Shown here in pieces: positions 32,513-45,659 of a stretch of DNA of 54,986 nucleotides; position 1 is the first letter of the stretch; every line of letters starts with the position of its first letter. The stretch is taken from positions 1-54,986 of the forward strand of contig CAMCBZ010000018.1 in assembly GCA_945873145.1 (NCBI GenBank), in the 5' to 3' direction. A program made the translations under genes and the position numbers. The stretch comes from an uncultured Prevotella sp. (GTDB lineage: Bacteria; Bacteroidota; Bacteroidia; Bacteroidales; Bacteroidaceae). Below the pieces are notes generated by a model. That model did not search any database. It was not told the origin of the DNA and was given only the letters and a program-made list of their open reading frames with translations.

Positions 32513-34204
32513 ATGATAGAAAGATTCCTTACTCAGACGCATTTCACGTCGGAACAAGATTTCAAGGATCACCTTCATTTTATTATTCCCGAGAATTTCA
32601 ACTTCGCCTACGATGTCATGGACGAGTGGGCACGTCTGAAGCCCGACAAGGTATGCCTGCTGTGGACCAGCGAGCGTGGCGAGGAGGTGCGTACCACCTT
32701 CCGCCAGTTCAAGGAGCAGACTGACCAGACGGCCGCCTATTTCCAGCAGTTAGGCATCGTCCACGGCGACAAGGTCATGCTCATCCTCAAGCGCCACTAC
32801 CAGTGGTGGCTGAGCATGATGGCACTGTGCAAGTTGGGAGCCATCGCCATTCCGGCCACACACATGCTTACCAAGGGCGACATCATCTACCGCAACAACC
32901 GGGCCAGCGTGAAAGCCATCATCTGCTGCAACGACGAATACGTCACCACGCAGGTCAGCGAAGCCATGGCAGAGAGTCCCACCGTCAAGCTACTCGTGGC
33001 CGTAAACTCCCTGGCCCAGCAGGACAAAGCCGTGCCCGAAGGCTTCCACGACTGGCGCAAGGAATGGGCAGAGGCGCCTCATTTCCGTCGTCCCGAGTTT
33101 GTCAATACCAACGAGGACACCATGCTGATGTACTTCACCAGCGGCACGAGTGGTGAGCCGAAGATGGTTGCCCACGACTTTCTCTATGCCATGGGACACC
33201 TCACGACGGGCTGTTTCTGGCACAACCTCAACGAGAACAGCGTTCATCTCACCGTAGCCGACACAGGATGGGGCAAGGCCGTGTGGGGCAAACTCTACGG
33301 ACAATGGTTTGCCGGAGCCACCGTCTTTGTCTTCGACCACGAAAAGTTCACGGCAGAAAAGATTATGCGTCAGATCGAGAAATATCGCGTCACCTCGTTC
33401 TGCGCGCCTCCGACGATCTACCGCTTTATGATCCTTGAAGACTTCTCCAAGTACGATTTAAGCAGTCTGGAGTATTGTACCACAGCCGGCGAAGCCATGA
33501 ACCCCTCTGTTGAAGAGACTTTCTACCAGCGCACAGGCATACATATCTATGAGGGCTTCGGCCAGACTGAGACTACGATGACGCTTGGCACCTTCCCATG
33601 GATCAAGCCTAAGCCCGGCAGCATGGGCAAACCCAACCCACAGTACGACGTCTGCCTGCTCCGTCCCGACGGCACGGACTGCGAGGACGGCGAGAAAGGC
33701 GAGATCTGCATACGCATCGGCGACGTGAAACCTATCGGCCTGTTCAAAGGCTATTACCGCGATCCCGAGAAGACCAAGGAGGCCTGGCACGACGGCATCT
33801 ACCACACTGGTGACATGGCGTGGCGCGATGAGGAGGGCTACTACTGGTTTGTGGGCCGCACCGACGACGTCATCAAGTCGAGTGGCTACCGCATCGGGCC
33901 TTTTGAAGTAGAGAATGCGCTGATGACTCACCCCGCCGTTGTGGAGTGTGCCGTGACGGGCGTTCCAGACCCCATCCGTGGCATGGTGGTGAAAGCAACG
34001 ATCGTTCTGAGCAAGGAATACAAAGCCAAAGCCGGACCGGACCTTGTCAAGGAGTTGCAAGACCACGTCAAGCACGAGACCGCACCCTATAAATACCCGC
34101 GCGTCATCGAGTTTGTCGAAGAACTGCCAAAGACGATTTCCGGTAAGATCCGGCGCGTGGAGATACGTGAGAACGATGAAGAGAAATATCAGGAAAAGAA
34201 ATAA
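32513..34204 (+). CDS. Medium-chain acyl-CoA synthetase-like AMP-forming ligase
   Basis: 563 residues of the ANL superfamily. MYFTSGTSGEPKMVAH (206-221) is the P-loop, EGFGQTETT the Ade/acyl motif, YHTGDMAWRDEEGYYWFVGRTDDVIKSSG the hinge, and PKTISGKIRR holds the catalytic Lys. WWLSMMALCKLGAIAIPATHML and ADTGWGKAVWGKLYGQW resemble acetate/butyrate and medium-chain (ACSM-like) enzymes. It activates a carboxylate with ATP and CoA; the exact acid is unclear. Likely co-regulated with the preceding HTH-cupin gene. Confidence 0.9.
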   Translation: MIERFLTQTHFTSEQDFKDHLHFIIPENFNFAYDVMDEWARLKPDKVCLLWTSERGEEVRTTFRQFKEQTDQTAAYFQQLGIVHGDKVMLILKRHYQWWLSMMALCKLGAIAIPATHMLTKGDIIYRNNRASVKAIICCNDEYVTTQVSEAMAESPTVKLLVAVNSLAQQDKAVPEGFHDWRKEWAEAPHFRRPEFVNTNEDTMLMYFTSGTSGEPKMVAHDFLYAMGHLTTGCFWHNLNENSVHLTVADTGWGKAVWGKLYGQWFAGATVFVFDHEKFTAEKIMRQIEKYRVTSFCAPPTIYRFMILEDFSKYDLSSLEYCTTAGEAMNPSVEETFYQRTGIHIYEGFGQTETTMTLGTFPWIKPKPGSMGKPNPQYDVCLLRPDGTDCEDGEKGEICIRIGDVKPIGLFKGYYRDPEKTKEAWHDGIYHTGDMAWRDEEGYYWFVGRTDDVIKSSGYRIGPFEVENALMTHPAVVECAVTGVPDPIRGMVVKATIVLSKEYKAKAGPDLVKELQDHVKHETAPYKYPRVIEFVEELPKTISGKIRRVEIRENDEEKYQEKK

Positions 34205-34213
34205 CGCACACAC

Positions 34214-35230
34214 ATGGAAAACGAATATGTCAAGCAGTTCCCTGAACTGATGAAGGGAAAGAAGATCATGTATAACCACGGCTTCAGCTCCTCTGCCGCA
34301 TCCGGCACGGTGAAGCTGATCCGCCAGACCTTCCCCAATACCACCGTAGTTGCCTACGACATCCCACTCCACCCCGCCGAAGGCCTGGCGCTCTTGCGCC
34401 AAAAAGCAGAGGAAGAGAAGCCCGACCTGATCATCGGCACGTCGATGGGTGGCATGTACACCGAACTGCTCTATGGTTTCGACCGTATCCTGGTCAATCC
34501 CGCTTTCCAGATGGCACAGACCATGAAGGAGCATGGCATGACCGGAAAGCAGACTTGGCAGAATCCCCGGCAGGACGGCGAGACGGAGTTTATGGTCACC
34601 AAAGCTCTTGAAAAAGAGTATAAAGAGCTGACCGACCAGTGTTTTGTGCAACTGGAAGCGATGGACGAAAAGCAGAAGAAAGAGGAGCAGAGCCGCGTGT
34701 GGGGTCTCTTCGGCGACCAGGACCCAGTGGTTCACACCTTTGACCTCTACCGCAGTCACTACCCTCAGGCTGCCCACTTCCATGGCGAACACCGCATGGA
34801 CGACAAGAGCTTCCTCAACGGCATAGTCCCTGTCATCCGCTGGATCGATGACAAGCAGGAAGGACGTGAGCGCCCCATCGTCTACATCGACTTCTCGGCA
34901 TTGGCCGACAGCTACGGTAAACCCAAAGCAAGTCTGGCTAAGGCCTACCGGATGCTCATCGAAAACTACCAAGTATATATCGTTGCCTCAGCCCCCACCA
35001 ACGATCACCAGCACTTGACCGATGCGGCAACATGGGTTGAGCAATATCTCTCTACACCAGCCCACGACCACGTCATCTATGCCAACCAGAAGGCATTGCT
35101 CTACGGCGACTACTTCATAGACATGCTCCCTGACGACAATTTCATGGGTACGGGCATTCAGCTCGGCAGCGATGAGTTTAAGACATGGGACGAGATCATC
35201 ACCTACTTTGAACGGCTCGGTGGGCAGTAA
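34214..35230 (+). CDS. YqiA-like esterase fused to degenerate 5'-nucleotidase-like (HAD) domain
   Basis: 338 residues. The first 215 are an alpha/beta hydrolase of the YqiA kind: NHGFSSS near residue 21, GTSMGG with nucleophile S77, DQDPVV (D168/D170) and H193 complete the triad. Residues 222-338 resemble the deoxyribonucleotidase NT5C/YorS fold (VYIDFSALADSYG, VASAP, GDYFIDMLPDD, FGSE-like LGSDEF), but the DxD nucleophile motif is DFS instead of DxD, so this half is probably inactive or regulatory. It follows the acyl-CoA synthetase gene by 9 bp. Confidence 0.8.
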   Translation: MENEYVKQFPELMKGKKIMYNHGFSSSAASGTVKLIRQTFPNTTVVAYDIPLHPAEGLALLRQKAEEEKPDLIIGTSMGGMYTELLYGFDRILVNPAFQMAQTMKEHGMTGKQTWQNPRQDGETEFMVTKALEKEYKELTDQCFVQLEAMDEKQKKEEQSRVWGLFGDQDPVVHTFDLYRSHYPQAAHFHGEHRMDDKSFLNGIVPVIRWIDDKQEGRERPIVYIDFSALADSYGKPKASLAKAYRMLIENYQVYIVASAPTNDHQHLTDAATWVEQYLSTPAHDHVIYANQKALLYGDYFIDMLPDDNFMGTGIQLGSDEFKTWDEIITYFERLGGQ

Positions 35231-35278
35231 CATCGTTTACTCACCAACATCCAACCTTTCACCCTCAACATCCCAGCT

Positions 35279-35779
35279 ATGGAAAGAAGAAACAACATCC
35301 TAGGATTCATCATCTACGCCCTCGTCGCTCTCATATTGCTCTTGTGCGGCTGGTGGCCTGCAGCCTTAATACTACTGCTCATCTACGGCCTCGTCTTGCT
35401 GATGTATAAACACAACAAGAAAGCTCAATGGCTGATCGACGGCGATGCCAGCAACAAAGTCTCTCTGGACGAGATCATTGCGCAATACGGCCAACCCACC
35501 GACGTTGTGGTCATCGATCCCAGTCGTGCCAACGAACCGCTCGGCACAATTCTCATCTACGCAACCGGTCGCTTCCTCATCGCCGGCGGGGTACGCATCC
35601 CCTACGACAGCATCACAGGCATATCAGCAAAGAACTCTGCCACGCCCTATACCGTCGGGGAGTATCAGATTATCATCAACACCAACGACAAGCAGATGGG
35701 TACGCTGCGCTTCAACGCAGGCTACGACGGGCACTACGCTACCGAAGCGGCCACACAAGTCCTCCATGCCCTGCAATAG
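35279..35779 (+). CDS. Small membrane protein of unknown function
   Basis: 166 residues. Two membrane spans near the N-terminus (about 8-42) form a hairpin, and the remainder is a soluble domain (VSLDEIIAQYGQPTDVVVID, then GGVRIPYDSITGISAKN) that might be a small beta-barrel like PH/YcxB-type domains. No catalytic motif seen. It is 48 bp downstream of the esterase fusion gene, so likely in the same transcript. Confidence 0.7.
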   Translation: MERRNNILGFIIYALVALILLLCGWWPAALILLLIYGLVLLMYKHNKKAQWLIDGDASNKVSLDEIIAQYGQPTDVVVIDPSRANEPLGTILIYATGRFLIAGGVRIPYDSITGISAKNSATPYTVGEYQIIINTNDKQMGTLRFNAGYDGHYATEAATQVLHALQ

Positions 35780-36018
35780 CCGATGGCTGTGGCCGGCCTA
35801 CGCCTATCCCGATTTCTGACATCGCGACAAGGAAGCGTTCCGCTATTTCCAACCAAAGAATTTCAAAAAACTGAAACAACATTTCTAAAAAAAGCGAAAA
35901 CAGCATCACAGGTTACTGGCCCGTCATGCTGCTTTCTTATACATCGCAATCCACAACACTGGCTGTCCCATACGCTGTGATCGCTGATACTTTGTCTTTA
36001 TTTACCTCGACGTGCGTC

Positions 36019-37980
36019 TCAGAACTTATACACAGCAAACGTCTTGGCAGGAATCGTCACTGTGCAGGCGCTTCCGTTGACATCCACAGTACTCTGCTGC
36101 GGTACCACATTATTGGGTTTGTCGAGCGTGTTCACCGCACGGGGATTGTCAGCGTGGAGCGTTGTGACCTGAGCCTTACCTGCAATCTTGGCGCCACGGA
36201 AGGAGAGTGTGACCTGCTGCGGCTGGTCGCTGGTGTTAGCTATCTTCACGATGTATTTCCTCATCGGCTTATCCCAAACTGCGCTGGCATAGAGTCCGTC
36301 CTTACCTTCCACTGGCTGACCGTTTTCAGTGAGGTTAAGCACATTGGTGCCCTTATTGGTGCCATAGAGCATCTGCACGTACCAGTTGACTGAGCGCACA
36401 CTGCGCAGATTGTCATACCAAATCAGATCGGGACGCCACTGCCAGCCTTCGACATGTGCGAAAAGCGGGGCGTAGGTAGCCTGATAAACCACGTCGGCAT
36501 TGCGCTCCAAGCCTGTCATGAAGGCAGCCTCGGAAAGAGCTGCCTCGAAATTGTTCTTTGCCACAGTAGGCTGATCGTCCACGCCCTTGACGTGTGAGGC
36601 ATATTCTCCGGCAAAGACCTTCGGTCCCTTGCGTGAATAGTTGTCATATCGGCCTGCATTCTTCAAGAACCAGTCGGGCGACATATAGTAGTGCTCATCG
36701 ACAAGATCCACTCCTAACTTGCGCATCTGCTCCCAGCCATAGTCAAAGTCCTTGCCGCTGGCAGACGGACCGGAGGTTCCGCAGATCTTGATATTAGGAT
36801 ATTTTGCGCGAATCTGCTCCACGAATTTCTTCAGACGCTCGGGATAGAGCGGTCCCCACTGCTCGTTGCCAATACCGATCTGCTTAAGGTTGAACGGCTG
36901 AGGATGGCCCATCTCTGCGCGCAGTTTACCCCACTTGGTGGTCGTGGCACCGTTGGCAAACTCGATCAAGTCGAGGGCGTCGTCGATATACGGCTGCAAG
37001 TCGTCGACAGCCACGTGCGCGTTCTTGTCATTGTCCTTGTTTTGGAACTGGCAGGCAAGGCCACAGCTCAGCACCGGCAACGGTTCAGCGCCAATCTTCT
37101 CCGACAGCAGGAAGAACTCATAGAAGCCGAGACCATAGGTTTGATAATAGTTGGGATAGAGGCGATGTGGGAAGGTATAGTTCCATCGGTTCTCGTTGAG
37201 AGGGCGGTTCTCAGCCGGTCCTACGCTGTTCTTCCACTGATAGCGTGTGGCCAGGTCAGTGCCTTCAACGATACATCCGCCGGGGAAACGGAAGATGCCG
37301 GGGTGAAGATCTTCCAAGTCCTTCACCAAGTCGGCACGCAGTCCGTGCCAGTTGTCTTCAGGGAAGAGACTGACATGATCGAGGTCCACGCCGTCGACAC
37401 TCTCCAGGAAGATGCGCATTAAGCCCTTCTCGACCGTTTTGTTGGAGGTGAGTGTCACCGTTTTCTTCGCCCACTGGTTGTTGGCGATGGTGATCTCCTT
37501 CTTGTCGATAGGGTTGTCCTGGTCGTCGACAAGCTCTACACGAATCTTAGCTTCCTTGCCCTGCAAGTCGTGAAGACGTGCAAAAACCGAGAAGTCATAG
37601 TTCATACCCTTCTTCAGTCCCATGCCGAAGAAGCCGCGGTTCTCCAGTCCGGTGAACTTCTGGTCGTGACCGGAATTCTCCAGTACCACGTAGTGGGGAT
37701 TGCGGTCAAAGGCCGGCTTCACGTCGCTGACGCTGACATTGCCGAAGGTGTTCCAGCCCATCAGGCGCTGCGGGAATTCAAAGCTGCGGTTTTCGACCAT
37801 CTCGGCATAGAGTCCGCCGTCGGCGCCGAAGTTGATATCCTCGAAGAAGATACCGTACATCGTCGGCTGGATGGGCGCACCCGGCTTGGCGTTGATGGTC
37901 AACTGTCGCTGAGCCGATGTCCCCGTGAAGGAGAGCAAGCCAAGGACCAGCGAGACAAACATTTTAGTAGTATGGTTCAT
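36019..37980 (-). CDS. Secreted alpha-L-arabinofuranosidase, GH51
   Basis: 653 residues with an N-terminal signal peptide (KMFVSLVLGLLSFTGTSAQ, cleavage after about 23). Catalytic acid/base E373 in GIGNEQWGP and nucleophile E429 in LVDEHYYMSPDW match GH51. An N-terminal carbohydrate-binding-like part precedes the barrel (residues 30-210), and the C-terminus is the usual beta-sandwich. It removes terminal arabinofuranose from arabinan or arabinoxylan in the periplasm or outside. Downstream of a GH2 gene on the same strand, so the two probably act on arabinogalactan-like material. No SusC/SusD genes are nearby. Confidence 0.93.
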   Translation of the reverse strand: MNHTTKMFVSLVLGLLSFTGTSAQRQLTINAKPGAPIQPTMYGIFFEDINFGADGGLYAEMVENRSFEFPQRLMGWNTFGNVSVSDVKPAFDRNPHYVVLENSGHDQKFTGLENRGFFGMGLKKGMNYDFSVFARLHDLQGKEAKIRVELVDDQDNPIDKKEITIANNQWAKKTVTLTSNKTVEKGLMRIFLESVDGVDLDHVSLFPEDNWHGLRADLVKDLEDLHPGIFRFPGGCIVEGTDLATRYQWKNSVGPAENRPLNENRWNYTFPHRLYPNYYQTYGLGFYEFFLLSEKIGAEPLPVLSCGLACQFQNKDNDKNAHVAVDDLQPYIDDALDLIEFANGATTTKWGKLRAEMGHPQPFNLKQIGIGNEQWGPLYPERLKKFVEQIRAKYPNIKICGTSGPSASGKDFDYGWEQMRKLGVDLVDEHYYMSPDWFLKNAGRYDNYSRKGPKVFAGEYASHVKGVDDQPTVAKNNFEAALSEAAFMTGLERNADVVYQATYAPLFAHVEGWQWRPDLIWYDNLRSVRSVNWYVQMLYGTNKGTNVLNLTENGQPVEGKDGLYASAVWDKPMRKYIVKIANTSDQPQQVTLSFRGAKIAGKAQVTTLHADNPRAVNTLDKPNNVVPQQSTVDVNGSACTVTIPAKTFAVYKF

Positions 37981-38110
37981 AAGTAATGATTGTTGAGTCT
38001 TCTCCCTCCTCCCGGATATGCCGAAAGAAGGAAGAGAGACAAGTTAAATATAAGATGCTATGTTCGTAAAAACAAATTCTTGAGCGCCTGTCTACGCGAC
38101 AGACATCGAA

Positions 38111-41386
<3,276 letters not shown>

Positions 41387-41415
41387 TCAGAAATGAAAAT
41401 AATAGTTCTTTTCTT

Positions 41416-41445
41416 TTGGTTTTCTTATTATTTTATGTAGATTTG
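41416..41445 (+). promoter_or_regulatory. Promoter with start codon at the transcription start
   Basis: TTG (41416-41418), 19-nt spacer, TAGATTTG (41438-41445). The ATG at 41452 is 7 nt past the box, so the mRNA is probably leaderless. Confidence 0.65.
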
Positions 41446-41451
41446 CAAATT

Positions 41452-41961
41452 ATGAGACAAATAGTTTATGGATTTAGTGACTCTCCTTTCGGTCACATCA
41501 TCGTGGCGCGCACATGGGAGGGTATCTGCGATTTGCAGTTCTTGGATTACAACCGGCTCGAGACCATCCACCAACTGGCGAAGCGCTGGGGCGTCTATAC
41601 GCCGACGACACAAAACGACACCATGGCGCAAACCGTGGAGCGCGTCATCTTTGAGGGCTATGACCATCCGCTGAAACTCGACATCAAAGGCACTGACTTC
41701 CAGCTGCGCGTTTGGAATGAGGTGCAGAAGGTGCCGTTCGGTCACACCGCTACTTATCTCGACATTGCGAAGGGTATTGGTGAGCCGAAAGCCGTGAGAG
41801 CTGTCGCAACAGCCATTGCCCAGAATCCCATCGCCATGCTCATTCCCTGCCATCGTATCATCCACAGCGACGGAACTACCGGCGAGTATCACTGGGGAAA
41901 GGAACTCAAGCAGCAACTGCTCGACTGGGAGAAGAACTCTCTGTTGAACGCTCAGAAATAG
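41452..41961 (+). CDS. ogt: Methylated-DNA-protein cysteine methyltransferase
   Basis: 169 residues from ATG 41452; a longer frame from 41356 adds a non-conserved hydrophobic stretch and runs through the promoter. TDFQLRVWNEVQKVPFGHTATY (helix-turn-helix) and PIAMLIPCHRII with acceptor C133 are diagnostic. The enzyme takes the alkyl group from O6-alkylguanine onto this Cys in a suicide repair step. The hydrophobic ends are normal; gene stands alone. Confidence 0.95.
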   Translation: MRQIVYGFSDSPFGHIIVARTWEGICDLQFLDYNRLETIHQLAKRWGVYTPTTQNDTMAQTVERVIFEGYDHPLKLDIKGTDFQLRVWNEVQKVPFGHTATYLDIAKGIGEPKAVRAVATAIAQNPIAMLIPCHRIIHSDGTTGEYHWGKELKQQLLDWEKNSLLNAQK

Positions 41962-42021
41962 AAACCACAAGAGGACTGCCACGATCCTGACACCGAGGCA
42001 GCCCCATCATCCTATCCACTT

Positions 42022-45000
42022 ATGCTCTCTACCGAACACACGATCCACTCCACCACTTCCGCCGCACAACTCGCCGACGAGTTTTTCCAGCGCATCGAGG
42101 CGCTGATCGCCATGCAGGGCAGTGCCACGGCCAACAAGCTCATGCACGAGACGCTCGTACTCGTCTGTGCTGAAGGGCTGAAAGACACGCGCTATGGCTT
42201 CGGAGACCTTAACGCGCAAGTCGAAACGCTGTTGCGACAGCATCACATGCCCGCCGACGAGGCCAATGCCGTCAGGCAGATGCGCCGCCACTCCAACCAG
42301 AGTCAGCCGCTGCTGCCCGAAGACTTGCTCCACGACGCCCGAGCACTGGCCGTCTTTGTCAGCCGTGTGCTCCGTTCCGACATACCGCAGTCGCTCTCCG
42401 CCAGACTGCCCCGCGACCTGCAACCTAAGCGGGAGCACCTGCATGTCAACGCGCCCAACAAGCGTTGCCTCGTCCGCTTGTGGGACAGCAGCACCATTTC
42501 CGTTGTCGTAGACGAGGATGGAGCCGAATCGCCGATGACGGTTCATTACTGCGAGGACAACCAGTACGCCGACATGGGCTACCTGACTTCCATCCTCAAA
42601 GAAGGCATGCATCTCAACCTGCTGGACTGTCAGGTGGAAGGAAACAACATCTATCCGCGCATCATCATCGTGGAACCGGACTTCCTGCTCGACATCAGTA
42701 CGATTGCCTCTTGCTTCATGGAGTATGGCCACTCGCCCCTACTCTATCTCGTCAGCCGCATGAAGCCCAAAGCAAACACCCAGCCGATCCTGCTCGGAAA
42801 CTTTGCCGGCAGTGCGCTCGACGACATCATCAACAACCCAAACTTCAACGCTTCACAGACACTGCGCGACAATTTTCGGGAGAAAGCACTGGAGTATAGC
42901 ACCTGCACGGACTTCGACGCACGACAGTTCAAAGATGATGCAGCTAAGCAAATCCGCAACTTGCAGCAGGCGGTCACGGAGCTGCGTCGTCACTTCAACA
43001 TGGATCACGCGATCCTCGAACCTTCTTTTGTCTGCGAACAACTCGGTATTCAGGGACGTGTGGACTTGATGACCACCGACCTGGAACTGCTCGTCGAGCA
43101 GAAGTCGGGACGAAACATGCTCATCGAACGGCCGGATATGACCAACGGCATCAAGGCCGTGGAGAAGCACTACGTGCAGTTGTTGCTCTACTACGGCATC
43201 CTTTATTATAACTTCCACGCCACGCGTACCGACATCCGACTGCTTTACTCCAAATACGCGCTACCCGGTGGACTGCTCAGCGTGACGCGATTGATGAAAC
43301 TCTACTACGAGGCCCTCCGCTTCCGCAACGAGGCTGTGGCGCAGGAATTCCAAATCGCTGAGCACGGCTTCGCCCCTTACCTGCCTCTGCTGACGGCTGA
43401 TAACCTCAACGTGGCGGGCAGATGCGACTTCTTCTACAACAATTATCTCTATCCACAACTCAATGCACAGCTGCAGCCTCTGGCTTTTCTCACGCCACTG
43501 GAGAAGGCTTACTTTTGTCGCATGATGCAGTTTGTCATCAAGGAAAACCTGCTCTCGAAGGTTGGCGTCGTCGAGGGCACGGGCAACTGCGTGGCTTCAC
43601 TGTGGAACATGCCGCTGGCCGAGAAGCGCGAAACCGGCAATATCTACACGGGACTGAAGATCGTCAGCAAGGAGAAAAGCAACGACTATAACGGCTACGA
43701 CCGCATCACGCTTGCCGTACCTGACCAAGGTGAGGACTTCCTGCCCAACTTCCGACGCGGAGACCCGGTCTATCTCTATGCCTACCCACAGGACGAAGAG
43801 CCCGATGTGCGCAAGGCTTTGCTCTTCAAGGGTGGGTTGGAGGACATCCATTCCGACCGCATCACCGTGTTGCTGGCCGACGGACAGCAGAATGCCGACA
43901 TCTTCAACCATCTGCCCTACCGCCGTACGCTGCGGCAAGGAGAACCCGTCAGCAAGGCCGACAAGCCTTTTGTGTGGTGTGTGGAGCACGGCAGCAGCGA
44001 CGCCGGAGGCAGTGCTGCGATCGGCGCGCTCTACGAGCTGATTACCTCCACGGCCGACCGTAAGGCACTGCTCTTGGGCCAGCGTGCGCCTCAGGCCGAC
44101 AAGAGCCTGGCGCTTTCCCGCTCTTATCTTCCCGACCTCGACGCCATGTTGACGCGAGCCAAGCAGGCGCAAGACTTCTTTCTCCTCGTCGGCCCACCGG
44201 GAACGGGCAAGACCAGCATGGCACTGCGCTTTATGGTGGAGGAAGCGCTCAGCACACCGACACTCTCAGGAGAGCAGGCTGATCTGTTGCTGATGGCCTA
44301 TACCAACCGTGCCGTCGATGAGATCTGCGGCATGCTCGTCAAGGCCGGCATTCCATTCTTGAGGATTGGCAGTGAGCTGAGCTGCGATCCGCAGTATCAG
44401 CCTTGGCTACTGCAAAACCAAATCGGCGATAAGCCTAAACTCAACGACATGCAGGAGAAGTTGCTCGCGGCGCACGTCATCGTCGGTACCACCTCGATGA
44501 TGCAGTCACGATCCTATCTCTTTGCACTAAAACACTTCTCGCTGGCCATCGTCGACGAGAGTTCTCAGATCCTGGAACCGAATATCATCGGACTTCTCGC
44601 CAGTCATCAGGGCGAGAACAGTGTGGCGAGTGCAAAGCAGTCTACCGGCAAACACGCCATGAGTGGCTGCGACATCGACAAGTTTATACTTATCGGAGAC
44701 TATAAGCAACTGCCTGCCGTGGTACAACAAAACGACGGAAGTGCAGCCATCACCGAACCGGAGTTGCAGGCCATCGGTCTGACAAGTTGCAAGAACAGCC
44801 TCTTTGAGCGACTCATCCGCCAGGAGTTGCGCGCCGGCCGCACCGACTTCATCGGTACCCTCCACCACCAAGGCCGTATGCATCCCGAGATTGCCGACTT
44901 TCCCGGCAAGGCTTTCTATGCCGAAGAAAACATCTCGCCCGTGCCACTGCCGCATCAACAAGAGACATCGCTCAACTATCTCTCGCCAGCTCTTGACAGC

Positions 45001-45552
45001 TTGGACGAACTGCTGCAGGCTCACCGCTGCCTCTTTTTCGCCTCTGCCGACTGCCGGCAACCCGAGATCTCGGACAAAGTCAACAGCTATGAGGCGCGTC
45101 TCGTGGCGTTGTTGTCGCAGCGCATCCGCCGCTTCTATGGTCAGAACTTCGATGCCGACACCACGCTCGGTGTCATCGTGCCCTACCGCAACCAGATTGC
45201 GATGATCCGCAAAGAGCTTGAGCAACTTGGTGATCCGCTGTTGGAACGTATCAGCATCGACACCGTGGAGCGCTACCAAGGCTCGCAGCGCGACGTCATC
45301 ATCTATTCGTTCACCATTCAACAACGCTATCAGCTCGACTTCCTCACGGCCAACAGTTTCGACGAAAACGGTCGTGTCGTGGACAGAAAGCTCAACGTAG
45401 CCCTCACGCGAGCCCGTCGCCAACTGCTGCTCACCGGACATCCCGACACGCTACAGCAGTCGCCGCTCTTCAACCGACTTATGGAATACTTCAAAGAAAG
45501 AAACGAATATATTTCTACAGACTTTTTAAGTAATTATGTTAAAGTAGATTAA
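42022..45552 (+). CDS. Dna2-like nuclease-helicase (SF1B helicase with PD-(D/E)XK domain)
   Basis: 1176 residues. A Cas4/Dna2-like nuclease core sits near residues 340-365 (LGIQGRVDLM, then LELLVEQKSG, the D...ExK triad). Walker A is FLLVGPPGTGKTSMALRF (about 720), Walker B VDESSQ near 845, and the C-terminal helicase motifs ERYQGSQRDVIIYS and NVALTRARRQLLLTGH follow near 1090-1130. Eukaryotic and archaeal Dna2 has the same order of domains; bacterial examples are linked to end processing or defence. No Fe-S cysteine cluster is obvious. It lies alone between repair-type genes; exact role open. Confidence 0.87.
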   Translation: MLSTEHTIHSTTSAAQLADEFFQRIEALIAMQGSATANKLMHETLVLVCAEGLKDTRYGFGDLNAQVETLLRQHHMPADEANAVRQMRRHSNQSQPLLPEDLLHDARALAVFVSRVLRSDIPQSLSARLPRDLQPKREHLHVNAPNKRCLVRLWDSSTISVVVDEDGAESPMTVHYCEDNQYADMGYLTSILKEGMHLNLLDCQVEGNNIYPRIIIVEPDFLLDISTIASCFMEYGHSPLLYLVSRMKPKANTQPILLGNFAGSALDDIINNPNFNASQTLRDNFREKALEYSTCTDFDARQFKDDAAKQIRNLQQAVTELRRHFNMDHAILEPSFVCEQLGIQGRVDLMTTDLELLVEQKSGRNMLIERPDMTNGIKAVEKHYVQLLLYYGILYYNFHATRTDIRLLYSKYALPGGLLSVTRLMKLYYEALRFRNEAVAQEFQIAEHGFAPYLPLLTADNLNVAGRCDFFYNNYLYPQLNAQLQPLAFLTPLEKAYFCRMMQFVIKENLLSKVGVVEGTGNCVASLWNMPLAEKRETGNIYTGLKIVSKEKSNDYNGYDRITLAVPDQGEDFLPNFRRGDPVYLYAYPQDEEPDVRKALLFKGGLEDIHSDRITVLLADGQQNADIFNHLPYRRTLRQGEPVSKADKPFVWCVEHGSSDAGGSAAIGALYELITSTADRKALLLGQRAPQADKSLALSRSYLPDLDAMLTRAKQAQDFFLLVGPPGTGKTSMALRFMVEEALSTPTLSGEQADLLLMAYTNRAVDEICGMLVKAGIPFLRIGSELSCDPQYQPWLLQNQIGDKPKLNDMQEKLLAAHVIVGTTSMMQSRSYLFALKHFSLAIVDESSQILEPNIIGLLASHQGENSVASAKQSTGKHAMSGCDIDKFILIGDYKQLPAVVQQNDGSAAITEPELQAIGLTSCKNSLFERLIRQELRAGRTDFIGTLHHQGRMHPEIADFPGKAFYAEENISPVPLPHQQETSLNYLSPALDSLDELLQAHRCLFFASADCRQPEISDKVNSYEARLVALLSQRIRRFYGQNFDADTTLGVIVPYRNQIAMIRKELEQLGDPLLERISIDTVERYQGSQRDVIIYSFTIQQRYQLDFLTANSFDENGRVVDRKLNVALTRARRQLLLTGHPDTLQQSPLFNRLMEYFKERNEYISTDFLSNYVKVD

Positions 45553-45659
45553 TTTTACCCGCAGTGCTGTTACTTTTTCAATACTTCATCGTCGTTAGAT
45601 TTAGAAACATAGAAAAAACAATAACAACAAATAAAAGACAAAACAAAATTTTAGGTATT

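Noticed and set aside
33458..34972. 504-codon minus-strand frame opposite the acyl-CoA synthetase and esterase genes
   Set aside because: Runs across two good plus-strand genes, has biased composition and no recognisable motif.
35780..36018. Possible terminator or small gene between convergent unknown membrane-protein and GH51 genes
   Set aside because: No stem longer than a few bases with a T-run and no frame with a clear start was found.
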